Assembly (NCBI GenBank): GCA_038848185.1
Contig: JAWCNV010000007.1
Span: forward strand, 17,908 to 81,907
Direction: 5' to 3'
From: JAAOZP01 sp038848185
GTDB lineage: Archaea; Thermoproteota; EX4484-205; JAAOZP01
DNA: 64,000 nucleotides
Shown here: piece after piece, positions 34,780 to 43,630 of the stretch
Position numbering within the stretch: position 1 is the first letter of the stretch
Layout of the letters: each line of letters begins with the position of its first letter
Notes under the pieces: model-generated
What the model saw: the letters and a program-made list of their open reading frames with translations, nothing else
What the model was told of the DNA's origin: nothing
The model's database searches: none
Program-made: the position numbers and the translations under genes

Positions 34780-35652
34780 TTAATATTGGCCTAAGGCGCC
34801 TTCTCTTCTGGTTGAATCGTAAGACTTTTTGAAAAACCATAGTGAAAAAGGCAATACTACCACTATGAAGACTATTAGCTTTACAACATTCTCAATTATC
34901 ATGGGGCTACTGAGGCTTTCACCGTTCATCAGACACCTCCTCAACCCGTCTAGAGAATACGTGAGTGGAAACACGTTGCCAACCCATTTAAGCCAATCGG
35001 GCAGTAACCCTAAGGGGTAGAGTACTCCCGAGAAAAGTTGAGTAAGCCAGGAGAAAGCCCAGACTATGGGGTCACCCTGCTTAAGCTTAAGTATCATAGC
35101 TGCTCCGAGAATCCCGATAACCATGTGGCTTATTACAAGCAGTATTGTTAAAACTAGTGTAGCCAGCATCGACTCAATGTTTAGAATAAACCTCATGCCT
35201 AGGAGAGTACCCATGCCGAGTGATGCAGCCAAGAAATAAGAGCCTATTATGAATCTGAACATGGATTCTCCCAGCAGGAAAACCCTGAAGCTTGTTGTCG
35301 AGGAGAGTATGGTCTCCATTGTTCCGTTCCACTGCTCCTCTCTTATAGCATCAGACAGGCTTGAAACAGATGAGAAAACATAATGTTGGAAAGATATGCC
35401 TATGATTGAGAACGTTAGAAAGTCTGCGGCATAGCCTGATTCGACCAGTGCTTGTGGAGTCGTTATCATAGATACGAAGTAGTATGTTGCTACAAACGTT
35501 AGCGAGCTTATTACATCTAGCGTTATCCAAAGCTTATACGTCCACCAGATTTTAAAGTCCCTCACGATGAAGGCAAAGACCTTCTCAGTAACGCTAACCT
35601 TACTCGGCGGAACGCTTTCAGCCATGTATTTCACAATCTCCTCAACCTTCAA
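34780..35652 (-). CDS. ABC-2 type export permease (second of pair)
   Basis: A 290-residue ABC-2 permease. A cytoplasmic N-terminus (about 40 residues) is followed by six hydrophobic segments. LFSGVLYPLGLLPDWLKWVGNVFPLTYSLDGLRR in outline is the conserved ABC-2 end (Pro-Leu-Gly, then FPLTY). It resembles the permease encoded just upstream, so the exporter is heterodimeric. The gap to that gene is 10 nt. Drug, lipid or polysaccharide precursors are typical cargo. Confidence 0.83.
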   Translation of the reverse strand: MKVEEIVKYMAESVPPSKVSVTEKVFAFIVRDFKIWWTYKLWITLDVISSLTFVATYYFVSMITTPQALVESGYAADFLTFSIIGISFQHYVFSSVSSLSDAIREEQWNGTMETILSSTTSFRVFLLGESMFRFIIGSYFLAASLGMGTLLGMRFILNIESMLATLVLTILLVISHMVIGILGAAMILKLKQGDPIVWAFSWLTQLFSGVLYPLGLLPDWLKWVGNVFPLTYSLDGLRRCLMNGESLSSPMIIENVVKLIVFIVVVLPFSLWFFKKSYDSTRREGALGQY

Positions 35653-35662
35653 GTTTAACCAC

Positions 35663-36550
35663 CTAGTAGGATGATGTTGTACCCTCCCTCCTTATTCTCC
35701 TATAGCCCCAGCCCAAAACCTTCAAGCCTACTGGAATAAGAATCATGCTGAAGACGATTAGGATTACTATGTCTGTTAAAACATTGATGTCGAATACTGA
35801 AGCTCCCATTATTAGGGTCCTCCTCATTCCATCTAAGGCATAAGTATAGGGGAAGATCATGGATAGGGCTTTTATTGCCGGGAATTTTTCAAGCATCTGC
35901 AAAGGATAAAGGACGCCGGCAAGAAACTCGTTAAGGGCTGCAAGTATGAATACAAGTGGGTCGCCCTTCTTGAAAACCATTATGATGCCTGCAGCTATAA
36001 GGCCTATAGCTTGGTTTGAAATAAGCATTAGGATGAATATAATTAGGAATGCAGATAATGACTGAGGGCTCAATGAAAGATTTGCTCCAAGCCCATATAT
36101 CCCTACTAGAAAAACTCCTACCAAGTAAATGAGGCTGACCAAGTAGCCGCGTGCCGTAAGACCTATGAAGAACACAAGCATGTTAACGGGGGTTACTGCA
36201 ATAGTTTCAAGAGTACCTCCTCTTATCTCATGCTGTATTGAATGACTTAGCCTCGTTATACATGCCCAAAGATAGTTTGAAGTAGCTATTCCAACTAGTG
36301 AAAAGGCGAGATAGCTGGTTCCCCAACCGCTCTGCGAAAGCTTAGCTGGATCAACCTGTAGGCCGACGAAGTAATACATGACTACAGATGCAAAAGTACT
36401 TAATAAGTCCATTATAAGCCAAGACTTGTAAGCTAGCATCATCTTCAGCTGAGCCCATACTACTGCCATAAGTTGCCTTAGGTTAGACTTGTAACGCGGC
36501 TCCTCGCCTTTAAAAATCTGGAGGATTTTAGAACTATTCATGTTCTTCAC
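35663..36550 (-). CDS. ABC-2 type export permease (first of pair)
   Basis: A 295-residue permease of the same family as its downstream neighbour, with six helices and the conserved LAGVLYPLQMLEKFP and IFPYTYALDGMRR segments. It begins 17 nt before the end of the ATPase gene, showing translational coupling. An ATG three codons further in (MNSSK) is an alternative start. Confidence 0.83.
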   Translation of the reverse strand: MKNMNSSKILQIFKGEEPRYKSNLRQLMAVVWAQLKMMLAYKSWLIMDLLSTFASVVMYYFVGLQVDPAKLSQSGWGTSYLAFSLVGIATSNYLWACITRLSHSIQHEIRGGTLETIAVTPVNMLVFFIGLTARGYLVSLIYLVGVFLVGIYGLGANLSLSPQSLSAFLIIFILMLISNQAIGLIAAGIIMVFKKGDPLVFILAALNEFLAGVLYPLQMLEKFPAIKALSMIFPYTYALDGMRRTLIMGASVFDINVLTDIVILIVFSMILIPVGLKVLGWGYRRIRREGTTSSY

Positions 36551-37514
36551 CCGTCAGACTTAGAAAAACCTCCTCTAAACTTGGGAGAGCGATCTGAACT
36601 CCTATTATTTTCAACCCTTTAGAGGTGAAGGCCGGAGGAATCTCTGATAATGCCTGCTCCTCATCCGCGACCTCCACCCGAATAACCGTGTGATCCTCCT
36701 CAGGCTGGACACTTATAACCCTCTTAACACCTCTCATTTTTCTCAACAGGTTTTCAGCATCTTCAGAGGATCCGCGGAAACTTACTTCGACACCTCTATA
36801 CTTTCGCGTTACTTCACTCAGCCGTAGAGGAGTGTCTAAAGCGATAACTCTACCCCTGTTCATAACAGCTATCCTGTCGCACAGTCTTTCAGCCTCAACT
36901 ATGTTATGCGTAGTGAAAATTATTGTCTTGTTAAGATCCCTGCAAAGAGATTGAAGTAGCTTGCGTGTTTCTATTGCTCCAGTAGCATCCAGCCCAACAG
37001 TAGGTTCATCCATGAGCAGGATAGGTGCATTTGAGAGTAGGGTTCTCGCAAGCATCACTCTCATCTTCATACCTGTTGAAAAATCCTTCACAAGCCTGTC
37101 AGCATCCTTGTTTAATTCGAAGAACTCGAGTAGAGCATCTATTCTCTTTCTAGAGGTGTCTGGTGGAATGTTCTGCAGGTAAGCGTAGAATCTCAAATTG
37201 TCTCTTGCCGAAAGCCTCCAGTATAAGGCTCTTCCACCAGTCTCACCGTGCAGCCAGCCTATGCACTCCCTAACTCTCTCAGCCTCTTTCACCACGTCGA
37301 AGCCAGCGATTCTTGCAGTACCCTCATCCGGAATTATCAGTGTACACAGTATTTTTATCAATGTTGTTTTGCCAGCACCATTCGGGCCTAGGAGGCCGAA
37401 GAACTCCCCTGTTCTAACCGATAGGTTCACGTGATCCACTGCAATAATATTCGCTTTCCCACTATCCTTCCTGAAGTACTTAGTCAGGTTTTCCGTCTCA
37501 ACCGCGGGGTTCAA
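36534..37514 (-). CDS. ABC-2 exporter ATP-binding protein (daunorubicin-resistance type)
   Basis: A 326-residue ATPase. Walker A GPNGAGKTT, signature FSTGMKMR (LSxGQ replaced, as usual in this subfamily), Walker B ILLMDEPTVGLD, H-loop TTHNIVEA. The last 90 residues form the DrrA-type C-terminal domain. It is the first gene of the three-gene operon with both permeases. The promoter lies in 37515-37663, shared with the divergent one-carbon genes. Confidence 0.86.
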   Translation of the reverse strand: MNPAVETENLTKYFRKDSGKANIIAVDHVNLSVRTGEFFGLLGPNGAGKTTLIKILCTLIIPDEGTARIAGFDVVKEAERVRECIGWLHGETGGRALYWRLSARDNLRFYAYLQNIPPDTSRKRIDALLEFFELNKDADRLVKDFSTGMKMRVMLARTLLSNAPILLMDEPTVGLDATGAIETRKLLQSLCRDLNKTIIFTTHNIVEAERLCDRIAVMNRGRVIALDTPLRLSEVTRKYRGVEVSFRGSSEDAENLLRKMRGVKRVISVQPEEDHTVIRVEVADEEQALSEIPPAFTSKGLKIIGVQIALPSLEEVFLSLTGEEHE

Positions 37515-37663
37515 TGCAGATTATCCTCCGAAACCTTTTTTCACCAGACTTAAAGCACTGTTAAAAACTTGAAGTAGAAGTATTTTTAACGATTACCAAA
37601 ACGTATTGTTGAACCCATAAGGATGGGAAAGCTTAATAACACCATTCTCCGCCAACGGCTCCA

Positions 37664-38413
37664 ATGTTCATTAGTCTAGAGGTAACTCCTCCGAGAAAAG
37701 GTGTTGAAAAAGTGTTTAACACCGTTCTTAGGGCGAAGGACCTAGTTGATGCTATAAATGTTACCGATACTCCTTTCGGTCAACCCCGAATACCGGGGTT
37801 TGTCTTCGCCATAATGATCAAGGAGAAACTGGGTGTTGAACCAATAGTACACTATAAGACGGTAAACATGAATTTGACTGGCTTGAAAAGCGGGCTTTAT
37901 GCATGTGCCGCCGCAGGAGTCAGAAGATTCCTATTCATGAAAGGCGATAACCCTGCCGAGGGCTCGCTAATATCGGATGTTTCTCCTGAAAACCTTTCAG
38001 AATGGGCTAGGAAGGAGCTTGGCGTTGAAGTAGGATTAGCGATGGGATGGCCTATCTCGGCTGAGAAAATAGCTTTAAGGCTTTCAGCCAAGCCGGACTA
38101 TGTTTTCACCCAAATCTTCCTGACTGTTAAGGATGCGGAGAGGTTCCATGAAATGTTTGATGAGGCTGTTGAAAAAACAGGATGGAGACCCCCGGTGTAC
38201 TGTACGCATCTTGTTCGTTGCGAAGAAAACCTGGATACTCTTAAGGAGGTGGCTAGGCTGATGGGTTTTGAAGCACCCAGTTTTAAACTCGGCATCGATG
38301 CTAATGTGAGCTTTCTTAGGGAACTGGAAGGTTTTTTCAACGGCTTCATGATTTCTTCGCCGGGAGGCTATGAGCACGCAATAAAGCTGGCAGAGGCACT
38401 AAGGAGGTCTTAA
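37664..38413 (+). CDS. Methylenetetrahydrofolate reductase (MetF)-like protein
   Basis: A 249-residue TIM-barrel protein resembling the MTHFR family (SLEVTPPRKGVE near the start carries the usual E.TPP motif; MKGDNP marks the flavin/folate region). It is short compared with about 290 residues for bacterial MetF, and a canonical FAD site is not evident. It is followed 5 nt later by two MetE-like genes, so it probably supplies or handles the methyl donor (methyl-tetrahydrofolate or a pterin analogue) for methionine synthesis. TATA-like cttaataa is near 37632. Confidence 0.78.
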   Translation: MFISLEVTPPRKGVEKVFNTVLRAKDLVDAINVTDTPFGQPRIPGFVFAIMIKEKLGVEPIVHYKTVNMNLTGLKSGLYACAAAGVRRFLFMKGDNPAEGSLISDVSPENLSEWARKELGVEVGLAMGWPISAEKIALRLSAKPDYVFTQIFLTVKDAERFHEMFDEAVEKTGWRPPVYCTHLVRCEENLDTLKEVARLMGFEAPSFKLGIDANVSFLRELEGFFNGFMISSPGGYEHAIKLAEALRRS

Positions 38414-38418
38414 GCATC

Positions 38419-39387
38419 ATGAAGAAAATGATTGTCCAAGCTGCATTAGTAGGAGGCTTCCCTAGGCCTTTCAACATTGGTAGGCTCATGAGTAGATATA
38501 GAGATGGCAAGCTCGCTCCGGAAACCTATGAGAAAAGGATTAGGACAGAGCTTCTTAAAACGATTAGGAGAATCGCTGATTCGAATGTTTCCATGATTCC
38601 TTTCAACATGTTTCTCTGGGACGATATTTTCGAGCCTTTCGCAGGCACCTTTGGAGGGATTGAGAGAGGAGGACTCTACCGATTTCTAGACAACAATTTC
38701 TATTATAGGGTTCCCTTGGTGAAAGGAAAGATACATCACAAAGAAGCAACAGTAACTCATTTCAAGATGATTAAGAACATCGTCAGAGAAAGCAAGCGGC
38801 GTTTGAAGGTTAATGCAGTTATCCCCGGCCCATACACCTTTGTGAAAATGTGTGAGAACAAGTACTATCCTTCTGAAGAAGCACTTATAACTGATATTGC
38901 TGAGGCTCTGGGCGAAGAGGTGCGGCTGCTTGAGAAGCTTGGTGCAGGGTTTATCGAAGTCCATGAGCCCCTACTGGCTTCTGGAAAGGTTAGTATAGAA
39001 CTCTTCGAGAAAGGGTTTGAAACATTGACTTCCAAAGTATCTTCGAAAATCTGGCTTCAAACATACTTCGGTCCAGTCAGTCAGCTTGAGGAACTATCAG
39101 GGTTGAAAATTGATGTGCTTGGAGTCGACTTAGTTGAAGCACCTAATCAGTTTGAAGCAATCTTGGGTTTAAGGGGTAAAATGGGAGTCGGTCTTGGCGC
39201 TGTAGATTCTAGGAGCACTAGAGTTGAAACCGTTAGAAGCCTGAGGATGCTTGTTAAGAGGGCTAGTGAAAACTTTAGCAGGGTCTATCTAACACCTAAT
39301 GCGATGATGGATTTCATACCGGTTTCAATAGCATATGCTAAGATCAGGAGGATGGGCACAGCTGCAGGAGGTTTTAGAAATGGTTGA
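38419..39387 (+). CDS. MetE-like protein lacking zinc ligands (possible split N-terminal barrel)
   Basis: A 322-residue barrel of the cobalamin-independent methionine synthase superfamily. PGPYTFVKM and EVHEPLL match conserved positions, yet the zinc ligands of the catalytic barrel are missing. The His-x-Cys site reads LQTYFG (213-218) and the NPDCG site reads TPNAMMD (292-298). In full-length MetE the N-terminal barrel is likewise zinc-free, so this is probably the separated N-terminal half or a partner subunit. It overlaps the catalytic gene by 8 nt, supporting complex formation. Confidence 0.72.
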   Translation: MKKMIVQAALVGGFPRPFNIGRLMSRYRDGKLAPETYEKRIRTELLKTIRRIADSNVSMIPFNMFLWDDIFEPFAGTFGGIERGGLYRFLDNNFYYRVPLVKGKIHHKEATVTHFKMIKNIVRESKRRLKVNAVIPGPYTFVKMCENKYYPSEEALITDIAEALGEEVRLLEKLGAGFIEVHEPLLASGKVSIELFEKGFETLTSKVSSKIWLQTYFGPVSQLEELSGLKIDVLGVDLVEAPNQFEAILGLRGKMGVGLGAVDSRSTRVETVRSLRMLVKRASENFSRVYLTPNAMMDFIPVSIAYAKIRRMGTAAGGFRNG

Positions 39388-40387
39388 GGTTAAGCTACCA
39401 GTCTTACCAACAACAGTCATCGGAAGCTACCCGAGGCCAATATGGCTCAGGAGAACTATTAAGCTCTGGAAATCCGGTAGGCTTGAGGACGAGCATATGA
39501 AGGAGGCTTTCAACGATGCCGTTGTAAGCGTTTTAAGAGATCAGGAGGCGGCAGGTATAGATATTCCGAGCGACGGGGAGCAGAGAAGGGATGAGATGGT
39601 GGAGTACTTTGCTGAGAGGATAGGAGGTTTCAAGTTCTATGACCCTATAAGAATATGGGGTAACGCCTACTACAGGAAGCCAGCGGTCCACGCTCCTCTC
39701 CAGTATAAGGGGAACATGGTTGTAGAGGAATTCAGGTTCCTAAGGTCTGCTTCAACGAAGCCAGTTGTGAAGATAACTATAACTGGGCCATACACTATAG
39801 CTGACTGGAGTTTCAATGAGTATTACTCCACTAAGGAGGAGCTTACATTCGAAATTGCGAAAATAGTCAACAGGGAGCTAAAAGCCTTGGAGGAGGCTGG
39901 AGCAATATATGTTCAGATAGACGAGCCTGCGTTGTCGACACATTTAGAGGAGGTAGAGTGGGCTGTTGAAGCGGTTAACGAGGCTGTGAGTGAAATGCGG
40001 ATTAAAATAAGCATGCATGTGTGCTATGGAGACTACTCTAGGATCATCCCGTACTTGGAAAATGTTAAGGTGAGCCAGTTTGCCTTTGAGTTCGCGAACA
40101 GAGGCTTTAAGGATATAGAGGTTGTTAAGAAGATGCCTGAGGATAAGGAGCTTGGCTTCGGAGTTATAGATGTTCACAATAGGAGGATTGAAACAGTTGA
40201 GGAAGTTGCCTCAGGAATAAGGAGGATGCTTCAACTACTTCCCGCCCACAGGCTATATATTAATCCTGATTGCGGGTTGAAACTCCTACCTAGAGCAATA
40301 GCTAAGGATAAGATGAGGGTCATGGTTGAGGCTGTTAAGAAGATCAGGGAAGAGATTAAGGACGATGGCCCAGTAATCAGAACCTAA
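39380..40387 (+). CDS. metE: Core MetE methionine synthase (zinc-binding catalytic barrel)
   Basis: A 335-residue protein equal to the C-terminal catalytic barrel of MetE. All zinc ligands are seen: H213 and C215 (MHVC), E237 (AFEFAN) and C298 (NPDCGLK). It also has TTVIGSYPRP and QIDEPAL for homocysteine binding. The ATG at 39380 is chosen because aggagg lies 8 nt upstream; reading could extend to 39335. It methylates homocysteine to methionine. The methyl donor could be methyl-folate/pterin or, as in described core-MetE families, a corrinoid protein. Its stop codon overlaps that of the convergent SHMT gene. Confidence 0.85.
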   Translation: MVEVKLPVLPTTVIGSYPRPIWLRRTIKLWKSGRLEDEHMKEAFNDAVVSVLRDQEAAGIDIPSDGEQRRDEMVEYFAERIGGFKFYDPIRIWGNAYYRKPAVHAPLQYKGNMVVEEFRFLRSASTKPVVKITITGPYTIADWSFNEYYSTKEELTFEIAKIVNRELKALEEAGAIYVQIDEPALSTHLEEVEWAVEAVNEAVSEMRIKISMHVCYGDYSRIIPYLENVKVSQFAFEFANRGFKDIEVVKKMPEDKELGFGVIDVHNRRIETVEEVASGIRRMLQLLPAHRLYINPDCGLKLLPRAIAKDKMRVMVEAVKKIREEIKDDGPVIRT

Positions 40388-41631
40388 GCTGTTTTAAAAC
40401 AATAGTGAACCTCGTTAAACTTTTTCTTTAATTCTATTACTTCCTGCTTCACTGTCTTGCCTTCCACCAAGACTTTCTTAAACAGCTCAGCCACTATTTT
40501 CATCTCCTCCTCCTTCATCCCCCATCTCGTAAGCTCTTGGACACCCAGCCTTATGCCCGAGGGGTTTCTCGTAGCGTCTTGCGGCTTGTCTGTCGGCAGT
40601 GCCATCTTGTTACAAATAATGTTGGATGCTTCAAGAAGCTCTGAAACAGGTTTACCTCCTCCGAACCTGCTAACGTTAACCATCACCTGATGAGACTCTG
40701 TGAAACCAAGGTCGGGGCAGAGAACATCAAAACCTTTTTCATACAGGCTTTCAGCAAACTTCTTTGCGTTTATAACAACCTGCTTCGCATAATCCTTTCC
40801 AAAGACATTCATCTCAAGCGCTGTGATTGCAAGTGCTGGGAAACGGTGGATATGAGTGTTTGACGTTATTCCTGGAAATATCGCGGTCTCAACCTTCTGC
40901 CAGTCCTCCTCACTCAGGCTTCTGTTTCCTATTACAACTCCTCCTTGAGGCCCCTGAAACGTCTTATGTGTTGAGGAGGTTATGAGATCAGCTTCCTCTT
41001 TCAAAGGATCTTGAAAAACCCCTCCGTATATTAGGCCGAAAACATGTGAAGCATCATACACCGTTTTAATCTTAGGGTCTATCCTATCCCGAATCTCTTT
41101 CACAGGCTGTGGAAAGAGAAGCATAGAGGCCCCAAACATGATTAGCCTTGGCTTAACTTTCTCTATCAGCTTCACAGTATTCTCAACATCTATGTTCAGC
41201 TTCTCCGTGTCAAAGAACATGTCTATGCTCTTTAATCCTCTCACACCAGCTATTCCCCACTGCGTAGACGAGACGTGTGCCCCATTTGGTATTCCAAGAG
41301 AGATTATCGCGTCACCAGGCTTCGCGAATGCGGAGTAGACAACCATGTTTGCAACAGCACCTGAAATAGGCCGCACGTCAGCAAAAGGTGTTTCAAACCG
41401 TTCCCTGAATAAGTGGTTGCAGAGCTCCTCCACCTCATACGCATATTTTGTTCCGCAATAATGCCTCTCCACGCCACTATGCTCGTTGTACCGGCCATCG
41501 AAGTCAGAAACATAGTATTTCTCCGCCAGCGGGGACATAACGCTTTCGGAGGCTATAAGGTTTAAACATTCCTGTCTCCTCCACCTATTCTGATTTTCCA
41601 CTATTCTTAAAACATCCTCTATCTTAGGCAT
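40384..41631 (-). CDS. glyA: Serine hydroxymethyltransferase
   Basis: A 415-residue PLP enzyme interconverting serine and glycine while loading a one-carbon unit onto a reduced pterin. The PLP-binding Lys is in SSTHKTFQGPQGG. LNLIASESV at the N-terminus and the YNEHSGVERHYCGT segment are SHMT hallmarks. It overlaps the upstream membrane-protein gene by 8 nt and lies in an operon with thyX, whose reaction consumes methylene-pterin. Confidence 0.93.
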   Translation of the reverse strand: MPKIEDVLRIVENQNRWRRQECLNLIASESVMSPLAEKYYVSDFDGRYNEHSGVERHYCGTKYAYEVEELCNHLFRERFETPFADVRPISGAVANMVVYSAFAKPGDAIISLGIPNGAHVSSTQWGIAGVRGLKSIDMFFDTEKLNIDVENTVKLIEKVKPRLIMFGASMLLFPQPVKEIRDRIDPKIKTVYDASHVFGLIYGGVFQDPLKEEADLITSSTHKTFQGPQGGVVIGNRSLSEEDWQKVETAIFPGITSNTHIHRFPALAITALEMNVFGKDYAKQVVINAKKFAESLYEKGFDVLCPDLGFTESHQVMVNVSRFGGGKPVSELLEASNIICNKMALPTDKPQDATRNPSGIRLGVQELTRWGMKEEEMKIVAELFKKVLVEGKTVKQEVIELKKKFNEVHYCFKTA

Positions 41632-42436
41632 CTTCAGACTTCCTCCTCTTATCTTTCTCCTTAACCTTCACTTCAGTTTTCTCTTTTTCAGCCGTTTGCT
41701 TCGATGCCTCCGTTAAAACTGTTAATGCAGAGACCCGTTGCATAACCATTATAGAGAGCTTTATTGCGAAATAGAAGAAGGAGATGCCGGCTGCTATGAT
41801 GAGCCGCTCCACAATGGTGAACGGGATTGCCTGAATCCAGAATTCTGCAGGTATGTTCATAAAGTAAAGATAGGTTATAGAGCCGATTGCATGATCTGTG
41901 AATGCTGAACCAAGCGAGTAGGTGTATACTTGAGCCAAATGATTCTTGAGAAGCCTGTCAATCTTCGGTTTAAAAACTGCTATTAAAAGAGGTATTGTCC
42001 AGAAAAGCGAGCAGAACCAGACTTCCCTGCCTATGGGGTGAAGCAGGAAAAGCAGGATGCTTAAAGCGGGAACTATGATCAGCCTTCTGTCCCCCTTAAA
42101 CATCTTTGTAAAGTAGATTCCAGCTAACATTATGGGCAGGAACGTGAGCCAACTCATTATGAACTTGGGTAGATTACTGATATCTCCCATCTTATAGTAG
42201 CCTGTGAAAAACCCTATTATACGTGCAAGCATTATGACGGAGGTCCCCCAGTAAACGTTGAGGAACCTTGAGATAACCGGGCCAAACATGACTCCGAAGG
42301 AAAAGCTGGATTCTGTTCCAAATATCGGCCAGAATTTAATCTTAGTTAGAACCATGAAGAGAGCTGCAAACAACACTGAAAACATTATCTTTGGAAGCAT
42401 GAGCAGAATTCTAGTTTTCATATCTACCTTTCCCAT
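41624..42436 (-). CDS. Multi-pass membrane protein of unknown function in the thyX-glyA operon
   Basis: A 270-residue protein with about six helices and a charged C-terminal tail (KEKTEVKVKEKDKRRKSEDA). FGPVISRFLN, SAFTDHAIGSITYLYF and PFTIVERLIIAAG are notable. The size and a final helix after a P-x-x-x-x-E pattern recall S-components of ECF vitamin transporters, but the match is weak. It starts right after the thyX stop (adjacent codons) and overlaps glyA by 8 nt. Its tight packing between two folate-dependent enzymes suggests transport of a folate/pterin-like vitamin or precursor; this is inference. Confidence 0.5.
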   Translation of the reverse strand: MGKVDMKTRILLMLPKIMFSVLFAALFMVLTKIKFWPIFGTESSFSFGVMFGPVISRFLNVYWGTSVIMLARIIGFFTGYYKMGDISNLPKFIMSWLTFLPIMLAGIYFTKMFKGDRRLIIVPALSILLFLLHPIGREVWFCSLFWTIPLLIAVFKPKIDRLLKNHLAQVYTYSLGSAFTDHAIGSITYLYFMNIPAEFWIQAIPFTIVERLIIAAGISFFYFAIKLSIMVMQRVSALTVLTEASKQTAEKEKTEVKVKEKDKRRKSEDA

Positions 42437-43156
42437 CTAAATCATCTCCCTAAACATCTTCTGAATATTAGGTATTCCCATTCTCCTACATTCCTCAGGC
42501 ATCAGATCACCCTCGGGACAGAAGCCTTTCATACATGATGGGCCCGCGTCTTTAAAAATAGTTGGAGCAACCTTCTTCACCAGTTTCAACATTTCCATCC
42601 CTACCTCTCTCAGTTCCCATTGGGCTCTTGCGCAAAGCCTAAGGTTGAAGAAGTGCAGCAACTCCCTAGCGTTCATTGTTACAACTATGTTTGTCCTTGT
42701 AGCGTTAGGAAGTATGAATCTTGCATCCTCGTTCGACAACCCTTCTTTAACAAGCTCCTCATACCATTGGGCAATCGTCTTCATCCTTTCCTTAAACCGC
42801 TCCTCTTCACCGTTTCTAAGTGTCTTAGGAATAATAAACCAATCATCACTTGAAGTATTCACCTTCACAAACCTTTGACTCTGCTGAGTATAGGATGCTA
42901 CTCTATGCCTCACCAGCTGATGTGTACAGGCTCTGGAAACACCTTCTAGCGAGAATGTGAATGAAGCGTGTTCAATGGGTGAAAGATGGTTATGCCTCAA
43001 TAGATCTGAAACCTCTTTCTTAATCTTCTCAGCATTCTCAGGCTTAGATAGTTTCGCAAGTATCTCCGTTGGCGTATCGCTTTTAAACGATGCCCTAGCA
43101 GCAACTGCAACTATAAGCTCCGGGTTTGGAGTGTGTGAGATTAGGGAAACCTTCAT
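42437..43156 (-). CDS. thyX: Flavin-dependent thymidylate synthase
   Basis: A 239-residue ThyX that methylates dUMP with methylene-tetrahydrofolate and FADH2. The ThyX signature RHR-x7-S is intact: R83-H84-R85 through S93 in RHRVASYTQQSQR. EHASFTFSLEG and ARFILPNATRT complete the FAD and dUMP sites. A minus-strand TATA (gtttataat, about 43180-43188) lies about 25-32 nt from the ATG, so the mRNA is probably leaderless. First gene of the thyX-membrane protein-glyA operon. Confidence 0.95.
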   Translation of the reverse strand: MKVSLISHTPNPELIVAVAARASFKSDTPTEILAKLSKPENAEKIKKEVSDLLRHNHLSPIEHASFTFSLEGVSRACTHQLVRHRVASYTQQSQRFVKVNTSSDDWFIIPKTLRNGEEERFKERMKTIAQWYEELVKEGLSNEDARFILPNATRTNIVVTMNARELLHFFNLRLCARAQWELREVGMEMLKLVKKVAPTIFKDAGPSCMKGFCPEGDLMPEECRRMGIPNIQKMFREMI

Positions 43157-43630
43157 TACCCAGCTTTTTAAAAATCAGCATTATAAACGTTTCCGCGTAA
43201 AGAAGGTTAAAAATTAAAAACAGTATTTTTGCTTCGAATCAGCTAACGACAAACCAGTACTAGCACTAATGATGTTTTACGCTACAAGCATATGCGATAC
43301 TTTTTTCTCATGCCGCTTAATGGAAGCAAATCAGAATTCTGAAAAACCCCGTGAAACACTCCTTTCATACTCCTAAAACGCATCGATCATTGATTGAGAG
43401 AAGGCTTAACGCTATTTAAGATGGTGCTAAAAATGAGTTTTAGAATCGAAAAAACGCGTTTTCAGGTGGAAGGCGGGTTTCCTTAAAAACAGTCTTTATC
43501 CATTTGAAAAACATAGGTTTAAGCCATGTTTTAATGGGGGTTAAGAAAATTTATGAAGGTAGTATGTAACAGTTATAACTGACAAAGAGATATTGGATTA
43601 TCGGCTAAAATCATAATTGTGTAGCTTAAT
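43157..43630. other. Intergenic region, 474 nt
   Basis: No gene or known RNA is recognised. It contains the thyX promoter near 43180 and a perfect 12-bp palindrome aaaacgcgtttt at 43451-43462. The AT-rich lead-in to the gene at 43631 lacks a clear SD. Confidence 0.4.
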
